A program made the translations under genes and the position numbers. The notes under the pieces are model-generated. The model was not told the origin of the DNA. It did no database searches and was given only the letters and a program-made list of their open reading frames with translations. Shown piece after piece: positions 26,801-38,693 of a stretch of DNA of 64,000 nucleotides; the stretch's first letter is position 1; every line of letters starts with the position of its first letter. This stretch comes from Xestospongia muta. Taxonomy: Eukaryota > Porifera > Demospongiae > Haplosclerida > Petrosiidae. The DNA is taken from the NCBI GenBank assembly GCA_963693285.1, contig OY848923.1:6094920-6158919 (forward strand), given 5' to 3'.

Positions 26801-27297
26801 GTCATCAGTAGATTGTAGTTGGGTCCAGGTGAGGGTAGAAATATCTAATTCATTCAGACTGTTATGGTAACACAGGTCGTGTTGACACCAACCACCAAAA
26901 AAAAAAATTTTGTCATTTGATAAAGTACACAAGCACCCTTTCACCCCTAGAGGGGGACAGCCGTTGGTTGGTCTAGAATTCCATATACCAGAGGTAATAT
27001 TGAGTATTGCAATCTGTGATGTTAGTGTTCTCTTCTCATCATTTTTGTGTACTGAAGGTACTTTATTTCCACCCCACAGGTACAGGTTATCTCCTATCAC
27101 TTGAGTGCTATGTTCGACTCTTACATCAAGTTTGTATTGTCCTGTATAGAATGATATGTATCATATCTTGAGATCAAGTTACAGTATAAGGTAATATACT
27201 TACAGTATGTCATCACATCAAGATACAAGACTTGTACTTTTACTACTACTAATTAAGGTAGTACATGACATCTAGTAACATTACCTGAAGTAGCCAT
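20821..27297 (-). CDS. Kelch-coil-Death-ZU5-UPA-CARD protein (unit B)
   Basis: Sixteen exons (27297-27285, 27141-26614, 26052-25892, 25812-25627, 25065-24909, 24251-23979, 23748-23671, 23520-23344, 23287-23054, 22823-22677, 22621-22058, 22010-21892, 21837-21685, 21636-21450, 21394-21350, 21140-20821) total 3342 nt, 1113 residues. Order: six Kelch repeats (1-348), coiled coil (349-524), Death (525-602; EYWEQLGLQLNIDQSVL), linker, ZU5 (about 652-800), UPA (840-992; LYVGQVVYEIK, then LKGINL) and a CARD-like domain (1008-1113; RLFAEKIIG, then CNVLLKQDNPRL). ZU5-UPA with Death is the PIDD/UNC5 arrangement, with Kelch in place of the PIDD leucine-rich repeats. A role as intracellular death or immune scaffold is inferred. 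The ZU5 end reads HLTKFSIKSIV, with the Phe-Ser pair of self-cleaving relatives but no adjacent His. It is followed by a basic helix (RALIRPITRRFR). The exon at 21394 is the least certain. Confidence 0.88.
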
Positions 27298-27660
27298 TTA
27301 CCAATAAAAAGGTCAGTAAAAGAATATCTGGAGGAGTCAGCTACCACACACACACTCTAATCATTGTTGGGTCAACTTGGGTGGGACTTATAATAGTGTA
27401 ACATGATCATGATACTAGCCGCTCCCCTAATTTTTCATTGCTGCTGTTAGCAGAAAGCTAAGAATCAAGGTAGACTCAATTTACTATAGGTGAGTGTGTA
27501 ATGTTGTAAAAGTATTGTATTAATGTCACTATGTGTCTGTATTACTGGATATAAGTACTATAATAAATTATATATAACTATATACTTGTTCAATGTACCA
27601 TAACTAACTTAATTACCATATTGTATTGTGTGTAACTGTATTACTTATTTTACTACACAG
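27298..27660. promoter_or_regulatory. Shared divergent promoter, unit B
   Basis: Conserved counterpart of 7927-8286. The untranslated plus-strand exon ends at 27489. The E-box is changed here (TAACATGA near 27400 instead of TCACATGA), which is notable because the plus-strand gene of this unit is dead. Confidence 0.55.
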
Positions 27661-29452
27661 AGAAAGATATACAAATTATTGTAGAGTAAGTAGTGATTCA
27701 GATGATGATTCAGATATTAATGAGACCTGTAACTAAAGTGACTCCTAAAGATGTATGAACAAAAACACAAAATAAACTCAGACATTGCTGATCCATACAG
27801 AGAGGTAAGTGATAGTATTATAGATCAAGATTTATACATTGAGACTATTCAGTGTAAAATATATTGATAAACATATTAACAATATTACTAGTACATTTAT
27901 TACAGTTTACTACAATACATGTATGTACTTTGTATGTATATAGTCAGGTAAGATTTGTGGTTGGTAATATAAACTTATAATTATATTTATAAGTTTTCTA
28001 ACCACAGATCACACATACTATTATAAACATGTATAAGACCTGTATAGTCTAGTAGATAATTTAATGAAATAACCAAGAGAGAAAAAGATTTTAATAGCAA
28101 GATTAAAATTGACTATTGCAAATTCAAACTTTAACAAACAATTCAATGTAGGTTCATGTGACATACTAAATAATAGTTTGATATTAATTCACAAAAATTG
28201 ACTAAATTGTCTATTTAAAGCTTCTACCAATATTTCCTACTATACCATAGTGTCCTTAGTAGAGATGTTACTACAGTATAATTTAGTTTACTGGACTCAC
28301 TCTCTCTCTCTCTCTCTTATAGTTGCTTTTCGTGTCACATTAGAACTTCTTGATGTACCAATTGAAAAAGATATGAAGTTATTAGTCATCTATGAGGGAG
28401 GTTACCCTGATCCTACAGTGACATGGACTCGTTATATCAATGAAGTCTCAAATGTTCTAAATGACAGTAGAGCTAGTGTATCAGGACAATTTACTATTTT
28501 GTAGTTGGAAATAGTTAAGTAGGTATGTCCTAATAGTAGTTTGTATAATGTATGGTTTACACCCTCTAAATGGATGGATGGATCATCTCTACCAGTTAAT
28601 TCTGAAAAATTCTGTTGAACAACCTGCTACAGGTAGTGAAGAAGCTCACATGTCTGAGAAGAATCGTTACAAGAACATCACTGCATGTATGTGTATTAAC
28701 TAGTTATTAAGTAATATTAATTGTTTGTTTTCTAGTTGATAGTACTTGAGTACGTTTGTCAGAAATAGATGGAGTTCATAATTCAGACTACATCAATGCT
28801 AATCACATTAAAGTACATATAGTACATGTTATTATAATATATGTTATCTCTTTATATTAGGGTTATGATGATAATAAGAGATATATAGCTACTCAAGGTA
28901 AATGTCTTATATATAATATCTCTTAATATTGATATTGTATATATTATGTGTTTGTTGTTTAGGTCCTAAGATAGAGACACACTGTGACTTCTGGAGAATG
29001 ATATGGGAACAAAGGACAGCCACAATTGTCATGTTAACTAACTTAGAGGAGAATGAAAAGGTATACATTATATACATGTACATGTACATATATAATGTAT
29101 CTGATAGTGTTATTTACTGTCTATCACTTCCTTTTCTCACTCTACCTTTCACTCAGACACTTTTTCATTAACATGTGCTTTCAAATTTCTACTCTGTTTT
29201 TGTATCATCAGTACTGGTCTAGTGAAGGCAGAAATCATAGCAATATTTTCCTATGTCACTATATAATCAGACTTTTATTTATACTTACTTTTCAATCTCT
29301 ACTCTCTCGTTAGCCCAAATGTCATCTATACTGGTCTAGTGAAGGACAGAAACTATATTAATATTGTTCTATCTCCTTATATAATCAGAGGTTTTAAAAA
29401 GTATTCTTGGTAAGTTCCTTATTTAGATTTGTTTGTTTGATCTGTCTGTCTA

Positions 29453-29518
<66 letters not shown>

Positions 29519-29600
29519 CAGATAATATCAGATTGTAAATGTATTGTTTTACTAATTTTCTTACACAGTTTGACCAGACAATAATGTTCCTTCTTTTGAA
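27661..29600 (+). pseudogene. RPTP pseudogene, unit B
   Basis: Pieces of the receptor survive in order: leader exon 27661-27804; truncated Ig exon 28323-about 28490, fused to a scrap reading LEIVK then stop; D1 exons 28596-28686, 28736-28812 (in-frame TGA where unit A has Arg CGA), 28861-28897 and 28963-29060; two partial duplicates of the next exon, near 29205 and at 29314, the latter with TAA; and a scrambled WPD exon after 29520. The FN3 and membrane exons, P-loop and D2 are gone. It cannot encode a phosphatase. Confidence 0.85.
29456..29514. repeat. (TC)n microsatellite
   Basis: TC run at the former acceptor of the WPD exon in the dead RPTP of unit B. Confidence 0.92.
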
Positions 29601-29661
29601 TCTGGATTTTATAAACATATTGTATGCATCATCATCATCATTAATGTTATTATGTATACAC

Positions 29662-29700
<39 letters not shown>

Positions 29701-30124
29701 GTATTGTATTGTAATGTTAATATTATTATTTGTTATTATTATTAAAATTTAAAAATAACACTATAGTTTATTTAAGATTGTGATTTAAACAACAGTAGTG
29801 ATAATGTAAGTAATCTCTGTATACTGACACTAAATATTAATTTGTATTGTGTGTGTATTTACAATGTGAAATTTTTATATAATATATCTGCATTCTAGAA
29901 GCAATACCCATTTCTCTATGCAGTTGATTATAGTCTGAGATGATAATATCATAAATAAACTTTGCAGCTATACTTTGATCTTGGAAGGGACTTTATCATA
30001 TGACCTATTACACAATTAAGGTTTCTGTGTCATGGTCACCTCCTCTCTACCCACCACCCAATCCTGTCGAGAAGGATGTTGTTCTAACTGATCAATATCT
30101 TTGTTGAGAAAGAAGCTGTTCTAA
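29601..30124. other. Intergenic DNA with (ATT)n
   Basis: Contains an ATT/TTA run at about 29663-29701 and no recognisable gene. It is the junction between units B and C. Confidence 0.6.
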
Positions 30125-30533
30125 TTATTGTTCAATATCTTGTTGAACTTGTTCTGTTTGCTGAAGTCGCTGTAAAAGACTAAGATTACTTTGTTGATAT
30201 TGATCTCTAGCTTGTCTTGTCTCTTGTATCTCATCTTGAGACTGTTGTAACTGATGTTGTATCTGTTGACGTTGGGCATTAAGTGTTTCTTGAGATACTT
30301 GAAGTTGAGCTTTAGTCTCTTGTAGCTCATCTTGAAGAGATAAGATTACTTGTTGAAGGTGCTTATCAATTTTTTTGACATTTTGTTTATCTCCTTGTTT
30401 TACCCATTCTCTCCTTCCTTTAATAAGTTGTTTTAATACTCTTTGTTGGTAGTCATCAGTTGAGGTCAGATGGTTAGAGTCTAATACAAACCCTACTGAT
30501 CTTGTATCTAATCTTGAGACTGTCATAAGTCCA
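30125..30533 (-). pseudogene. Orphan Gln-rich coiled-coil exon
   Basis: An open frame of about 135 residues begins with the family signature SVGFVLDSN and DDYQQRVLKQL. It continues as a long Gln-rich coil with heptad-like spacing (LQQSQDEIQETRQ, LLQRLQQTEQ) to a stop at 30125. It is homologous to the exon at 4160-4399, but the possible acceptor near 30534 gives the wrong phase. It lies downstream of the Death stop of gene C, so it is not part of that protein. It may be a relic of another paralogue or an unrecognised short gene. Confidence 0.5.
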
Positions 30534-30670
30534 CTATATAATGTGTTCAAGGAATCAAAACATAAATATTTAAAAAAGTTATTTTTTATGGATTGCAAAT
30601 TTCACTACAGGACAAAATAGAGCAATAAAACATAACATAAGATATAAAGTGTTAAGGTTCAAACTGTTAG

Positions 30671-33600
30671 TTAGTTATCTTTCTCCATGTAATAATCAAA
30701 ATGTTTATCTTCTTTCAGCCAATTCCTTATCCTCTCTCCAAGTTCTAAATTATTTTCAAAAGTGTCACTTTCCACAGACTCTATAATAGTATCCCAGCTC
30801 ACAGGAGAGCAACGTGTTTGCATCCATCGTTGTATAATTTTGTCTAAATTTATAATGTCTTTGTCACTACTCTTCAGTCCTTCCACAAAGTCACGATCAA
30901 CACCAAGTGCAATAGCCAAGACTCCATAGTCACGTGCCTTTTGAGCCAAGAGTTCCACAACATGTCTATTGTCAGGTTTCTTGTTAAGTACTTTCTTAAT
31001 ATCATTTCCTATAATAGAGAATACAATATAATATTACATAGTCAGATACTAGTGGAAGACATTAGACTACAGTGGGTTGTTTGTATGTAGATTACATATG
31101 CACTTAACAATGTTTGTTTCAAGACAAGTAAGTGTAATGCCATGTTGTCTAACAAAATGTACTGTTGTCCTGTTTCATTTTGTGTAACAGACCTAACATA
31201 TGTGCTCATTAATAATGTACTAATGTTATCAAAATAAGAAATAGTAACATTGTAGTTAACAAAGTTATCATTAAGTACCTACATCTATGATCTAGACAAT
31301 AAATATTACTACTAACAACCTACCAGTGATTGCCTTTCGCTTGAAAGTTTTCATTGCTTGTCTCAATGTTGAGGGTGTGGTCAGTTCTTCAACATCCTCT
31401 ATAGGTAAATAGACACATACCTAAACTATATAATGTCTACATTTGTACTTGATTTATTACTATAACATATGTACTTATTAATATACCTAACATAATCAAA
31501 TTATGTACTGTGTATTTAGTTAATAAGTTTTTGTTGAGTCTACTTCTCTTTAACATGTTTGGATATTGAATTGTCATGTTATACTACAAAAATAATCTAA
31601 TATTAGTACAAACCTGTAGTCAACACAAGTTGTCTACTTGTACCTTCATTGTCAGTAGTTTGTGAACCTGAATTAAATGTTTACATGTGAAATATTTTCA
31701 AGATACTTACTATAATCATCCAGTGATACATCAAGAACAATTTTTGGTTGATTCTTGTTAGCTGATGTTTGACTTTTAGTATCAGTTACATCAATACCTT
31801 CAATAGTTAGAGGATACTGTAGTTGTTCTTCAAAGTCACTAGTGTTAGGATGAGCACATATTAGTACAGGAATATATGGAGGACTAGCACTCTTTGATTG
31901 GTTGTAATCATCAACATCTCTTCTGTTGATCTATAAATAAAATAAATATCATAATTATTTTGATTATAATATTACATTGTTCACTTACTAAAGGAGGTAT
32001 ATGTAGAGGTTGTACTCTCCAACCTGCAGACATTGCATCATCAGCAGGGAATCCTAAAAGTTTTAACATCATTTCTGTATCACTCTCCCTCTTAGCTGTT
32101 TCGTCTCTTTGTCTTGATGGAAGTGTGTTAGTGGAAAAACGAAAACGAAAATGAGAATGCTTTTCTCCAAAATCATCACTAGATGAGAAATCCTGAAGGC
32201 ACTATAAATGCAGTGTGTATAGTTAGATATAAATTTAAAATAATTTTATTACTTTTGAATACTGGGTATCTTGTGTAACAGCTAAATTCATATGCCATTT
32301 CTTAGGACCCATACGTTTATAGAAGATATAAGCTTGATAGTAACAGTTAGGATATTTGACAACATCACCTAATATTATCAAAATAATTAATTACTATAAT
32401 ATAATTGATCATTTCTTACCAAGTCTTCCTGCAAGATGTGCTACTAAAGCAGCACCACCCACCAGAGCAGCTGCACCACCTCCAACCATAGCTCCACCAA
32501 CAGCACCACTAATTGCACCAGCTGCAACAATGAGCACTATAGCCAGTAATGAGAACTGTTTGAGAGATATAGTGCCACATTGAGACTCAGAGGAAAATGA
32601 TCCTCCTTGTAGGTAGTCAAATTTAAAGGGTGGACCAGATTTAGCAGCAACAAAATGTAGATATTGTGTCTGTCTCTCATCAGTTATATGAGCACAATGC
32701 ATTAACTCAACAGTAACTGGTTTATTGAGCTCAGAGGAACTGGATATTGATATATAACACACTCCACTGATAAGTGTGCTACCTTCAGGGAACACAAATT
32801 TGCCTGCACCCCATAAACCTTGAGCAGCTACTTCATAAATAGACTCTATTGGTGTGATGACCTCTCCAGGGATGACAAGTCTTAATCCACATTGTTCCAA
32901 TACTAACTCATGTTCAGTATGAGCATTGTAGAGACAGAGCTTCTTTCCTACTGTCACCATTCCTTCAAATGAGTCTATACAACATTAACAGTACATTAGT
33001 AAAATACTACATATGATAGGTATAGGTTACCTGATATGTTAGTGTAATTCCAATAGTCACATTGGATAGACTTATCACTGAAGTCAGTAGAGACTTGTAT
33101 CTTGTCTTGTAGATCAAGTAAACCTAATGATAAGTCATATTTATGTTCAAATCATACATAGACAGTTATTGTGTTTAATTTAGTGTATCTCTTTGCTATT
33201 ATTAAGTATATAGTACTTACTACACATTCACCAATCCAACTATAAATAGATTCATCTATTCATCCATCTGTCCACCTTTCATTCAACCATCAATCCATTC
33301 ATGAAGTACATGTACATGTACAAGTTCTTACCAGGAATGACATGTTTCATGTCAAGATAAAGTAGAGCATCTTCAAGTTGTGTTAATGTACCTCCTTTTA
33401 GAGACCATTCCTCTAACAAGTAATTCATTTGTTCTGTAGAGTCTCCTTTACTTTTGATATCAGTCAGTACAGACTGATCTATATTAAGTTGAAGACCTAG
33501 TTGTTCCCAATACTCTTGTACTGGTTGTAGAACAACAGCCAGTTTGGGAAGATAACTGACAACATCTGATGTGATATGTAAAATAAAGTAATCAACTGTT

Positions 33601-36600
33601 AATTACAATAATAACTAGTACCTGTAGTCTTTTGAGAACTCCTGAGTGAGAGTTGTTGATGACTGGTTACCTTGAGTTGTTGTAGTGCATCTTCCTTCTC
33701 TTTTAATAGAGTAAGTACTCTACGATTTAGTTGAGATATAAAGCTATCCTTGTTTTTTACTAGATCATGTAGTTGTTGTAAGTCATGATGATCACTGGCA
33801 GTTGAGACTATAGTATAATGAAATGATTGTATTAATACAATAACAACATTCATCCATCAATCTGTCAATACATCTGTCCATTCATTCATACACTATCCAT
33901 GTATCTATCCATTGACCCTATATACATACATGTACATACATACATATGTACACTCACTCTGTTGATTAGATTGTAGTGTTGTTATGATCTCATCCTTCTT
34001 TTGAAGTTCAGCTATATAGTGGTCATTCTCTTGTACTATAGTGAAGTAAGTAACAACACTTAGTGAAATATAGTTTGTTTGTTCAATACATGAACAGGTA
34101 CATGAACTGACTATCCTTTGTTTTGTCCATTTATTTATTTAATCATTCATCCATTCCTTCATTCATTTATCTATCCTTTCATTCCATGTAATCTTATATC
34201 AAACTGTTCATCCATCCTTTCATTCATCTGGTCATCCTTTCATTAGTCCATACATGGCATTCATCTGTCCATCCGTCCATCTTACCTTGTTCAGATTCTA
34301 GTTCTAGTAGTCTCTCTTGAAGACTCTTTATGTTTTGTTGAGCAACTAAAAGATCATGTAGAAGAGTTTCATTATTACTTTGGGCACCTCCTTCTTCCTT
34401 GTTTTTTGATTGCAAAGTCTCTGGATCAAAGTCAATGTCCTCCTTCCTACATCGCTTTCCATTGTTAAATCTCTCTATATCTTTGATGACTCCAGAAGGA
34501 TCTGTTAGTTCATTAGAGTCTAGCACAAACCCTACTGACCACTGACCATCATTGAGGACTATATGAGAGAACACAACAGTACTAATGTCAGTATACAATG
34601 TAGTACTATTAGTATAACATATATGATAGTAATAAGACTATACTATGTAGTACATAACAAGGTCACCTGTTATATAACAGTACATGTATTATACACTACA
34701 TGTAACATTACCTATACTTACATGATGTACATGTAATAGTAACTAAAACATATAAACAATACTACACATGTAGTCACAAATGTATACACACAATGTTAGT
34801 AATACTACCAGTTTGATGTACATTGGATTGAATGTACACACAATAAAGGAAATATTAGTGGTTATCATTAAATGAGTACTTACTACATCAAATATCTATA
34901 ACATATGGGAGTTAAATATATGTGGTCATTAGGTAATACATTTCTATTTGTATACATTCAACAGAACTATTATAACTATATGTGTATATACATGTATGTA
35001 GTTCTTATGATATATAATATCAAGTTAACATTGACCACACCTACTAACAGTACTACAGAGGTAAAATTCAAAGGAGAAGATCATAATTTGTAATATATTA
35101 CCATATGATAATAACCTCTACCACACCCCCTTAATAACCTATACAATATCCATTGTGTCTTATGTTACATGTAGTCAATGTAATATCTATATTGTGTGTG
35201 TAATGACTTAGTTACCTAGTTCAAACAACATTGTTATATTGGGGTTCTTGACAGCTACTTCATTGTACTTTACATGACCTCCTACAACTATTAACCACAC
35301 ACAATATGGTCCCATGATAAATGTTGATAGAGAGTGGATACATCTCTCAGTGACAGAGTCAGGTAGATTAATCTGTAGTATGTAGAGACATAAATATTAT
35401 TACATCATTTATATGTGAATACAGATTGGAGAGCTATATTACAGTAATAGTTATTGGTATGATATTAAAACTGACAATTACTTGGTAACTTGTTACAAAG
35501 AGATATAAATCATCAGAAACGCCAACTCACATAGTAATGTAATTTTAATTTTCATTTATATTACCATTTATACAGTATCTTATTCTAAGGTCACCTAGTT
35601 ATAATTAAGTAGACTGTAGTTTTGTACAAAGGTGATAATTATGATAACAATAAAGATAACAACATATTATATTATATCAGTAGTAAATGGATATGATTTA
35701 CCATAAAAGTGGAATATTTCACATCGCTAATATTTCATTTTAAAATTTTTCATGGGATTTTAATTTCGTGAGCCTTGGTTTACGCAAATTTTAAATCATT
35801 TTAATTATTCATTAATTCTGTATATTATGTTGAAATAAAAATTTTGTGACATGTGTAGAGTAGACTATTACTTAGACATATGTCTATACTCAAGTATTGT
35901 AAGCCCGCTAACTCGAATTTACCTGATCCATCTGGGCGACTTTTATTCAGAATTCCTTTACAAGCAATTGCTACTGCTAACTCTGAATTAAAACAACTTG
36001 AGAAAGAACTTGAGAAGGAATGTACCACTAAGAAACGCTATCTTTGAGAACACTAACAGCATATCTACCCACTACATTAAAATCTCCCTTTTACAAACTA
36101 GCTTCTCATCTATTGTAGCACTCCAAATCTTTCTATATACGTGCTAACCTCTAATACAGGTTGGAGCAACAAATTCTTCCATGACAATCTATCTGTATCT
36201 GTCACGATCCACGTGGCAATATAATTAAAGGTGGAGTTAATTGTAAATGGAGGTTTATTTTAGGCATAGTTAATCAATAATGATTTTAATATCATGATGA
36301 TCTCCAGTCGCAAAAATTAGAGCACTGCAAATAAAACCACTTTTACGATATTATACTTCTAAATATATGGACAGTTACATGTACTAACTTAGTAACTATC
36401 ATTGTACAATAAATTAGAGGTAATATGGTATGTTATCAATGACATACCTTTGTCCATGACTTCTCATTAATATCCAATATCCAACAGTCCTTTATTGTTT
36501 TGCCTGTCTTATCTGTTCCACCTATCATTACTAGTATAGGTGATATTGATCCACTGATAATACTGGCAGTATGATTTCTTCTTTCCTCTGGCCATTGTAC

Positions 36601-38337
36601 TACTAGGTCAGGTTTAGCTATAGTTTGCCAGTGCTAGATAGACAAATGAACTCAACTATTACTGCGTTTACACTAGACCAGGTTAAAACTAGCCTGGGTT
36701 AGTTTCAGAGTTAATTTAGCAGTATAAACACAAATTTAACCTGGGTTAAGTGTTTATCTCGAGTTAACTTTAACTCATATATTTTCCTAGGTCAAATACT
36801 AGACTAAAATTAGCCCGGGTTTATTTTACATTGTAAACAGTTTACCCCAGGCTAAGCCACCCTACATTAATTATTAACCCTATCAAAACTTGAACACGTG
36901 CTTATTTATGGCTAAAGAAGAATGTAAATTAATAATGAAATATTGTGGAGTGTGATATGTACTTAGCCTACTTATGTGCAAACAGTTGTACTTGAGGGTT
37001 AATTTTAGTTCTAATTGAAGGGGAAAATTTAACCCAGGTTAATGTGCTAATGTAAACGCAGTATAACACTCATTATATACGGTAACATGTTATCACTCAG
37101 TGTATGAATGATAATATAACTTACCACTGTATGGTTGATGATATCCAGTATATAGATTGTATTAGATGCTGTACCTTCAACTCCACCACCAAAGATAATT
37201 GCTCTTGTATTGTTTACTGCTTCCATAACAAAGCCACCATTAGGTGGCATACACTGTCCAATAATCTCTGGTATGATCCATTGACCTAAAAGGAGAACAC
37301 ACTCATCATTATACTTGTATCATAATAGTAGTTTATAATCTATCATGACACAATGATCAGTAAAATGTTTTATTACTACCTAGCAGTACATGTCAGGTAG
37401 TCATATAATAATTACATGTAGTGACACTGACTGTAATAAGTGATATCTGATAGTATAATATGATATATTAATGTTATTACCTGTTGTAAGGTCATAGATA
37501 TTTTGTTCATTAGTAGATACTCTACCATCAGAATACTGATAATATTGAGCTTGTGGTAATTGTTTAGAGGGTGGGGGTCCATGACCTCCAATAACTAAAA
37601 GACAATGATGTCCTGATTGTTCACTTAACATAATACCACCATAGCCTCTCTTCATTACTGTTATACTGTCATCAGTAGATTGTAGTTGGGTCCAGGTGAG
37701 GGTAGAAATATCTAATTTATTCAGACTGTTATGGTGACACTGGTCGTGTTGACACCAACCGCCGAAAAAATAAATATTGTTATTTGATGAAGTACACAAG
37801 TACCCTTTCACCCCTAGAGGGGGACTACCGTTCGTTGGTCTAGAGTTCCATATGCCAGAGGTAATGTTGAATATTGCAATCTGTGATGTTAGTCTTCTCT
37901 TCTCGTCATTATTGTGTACTGAAGGTACATCATTCCCACCCCACAGGTACAGGTTATCTCCTATCACTTGAGTTCTATGTTCAACTCTTACACCAAGTTT
38001 GTATTGTCCTGTAGAGAATGATATGTACCATATCTTGAGATCAGGTTACAGTATAAGGTAATATACCTACAGTATGTCATCACATCTACTACAAGACTTG
38101 TACAAAGGCTTTACTAATTATATACTTGACATATACTTCACAAACCTAATCCTCATCTTCTACTATATATTATGATACATGTAGTCCATACATTATACTA
38201 GTCTCACTAGTCAGACACTCACTGTAGAGAAAGAGGGTCTAGTTAGTGAGACTACATAATACCTACAAGTGTATATATTGTACTACTACTAATTAAGGTA
38301 GTACATGACATCTAGTAACATTACCTGAAGTAGCCAT
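30671..38337 (-). CDS. Kelch-coil-Death-ZU5(Gly-zipper)-UPA-Death protein (unit C)
   Basis: Seventeen exons (38337-38325, 38008-37481, 37285-37125, 36633-36448, 35372-35216, 34558-34286, 34035-33958, 33807-33622, 33565-33332, 33123-33031, 32974-32420, 32368-32253, 32201-31989, 31930-31711, 31667-31614, 31398-31324, 31008-30671) total 3480 nt, 1159 residues. Kelch 1-348, coil to 527, Death 528-605, ZU5 637 to about 777, UPA 822-1004 and a second Death 1048-1159 (LAIALGVDRDFVEGL, VSWDTIIESVES). The ZU5 end reads GTISLKQFSLLAIV. It runs straight into about 40 small or hydrophobic residues with repeated GxxxG spacing (AISGAVGGAMVGGG, ALVGGAALVAHLAG), which the A, B and D copies lack. That segment could insert in membrane or pack helices; the function is unknown. 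Two TIR elements have inserted in its introns without harming the exons. Confidence 0.88.
35701..36348. mobile_element. TIR element (MITE-like, 648 bp) with TA duplication
   Basis: Ends are CCATAAAAGTGG and CCACTTTTACGA, imperfect inverted repeats. It is flanked by TA at 35699-35700 and 36349-36350. The same intron in units A, B and D reads straight through GATTTATTATACTTC, which is the empty site. No transposase frame is seen. The TA target and TIR suggest a Tc1/mariner-type non-autonomous copy. Confidence 0.8.
36659..37063. mobile_element. TIR element (MITE-like, about 405 bp)
   Basis: Ends carry TACTGCGTTTACA and its complement TGTAAACGCAGTA, with TA beside each end. Units A, B and D have the uninterrupted CAACTAACACTC at this point. 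The interior repeats the motif CCTGGGTTA and its complement, giving much self-complementarity. There is no coding capacity. It lies between Kelch exons 3 and 4 of gene C. Confidence 0.8.
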
Positions 38338-38693
38338 TTACCAATAAAAAGGTCACTGAAAGAATATCTGGAGGAGTCAGTTACCACACCCTAATCATTG
38401 TTGGGTCAACTTGGGTGAGACTGATATAGTGTCACATGATCATGATACAAGCCACTCCCCTAATTTGTAATTGCTGCTGTTAGCAGAAAGCTAAAAATCA
38501 AGGTAGACTCAGTTTACTATAGGTGAGTGTGTAATGTTGTAAAAGTATTGTATTAATGTCACTATATGTCTGTATTACTGGATATAAGTACTATAATAAA
38601 TTATATATAACTATGTACTTGTTCAATGTATCATAACTAACTTAATTACCATATTGTATTGTTTGTAACTGTATTACTCATTTTACTACACAG
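38338..38693. promoter_or_regulatory. Shared divergent promoter, unit C
   Basis: Conserved counterpart of 7927-8286, with TCACATGA at 38432-38439 and the plus-strand untranslated exon just after 38500. Confidence 0.58.
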
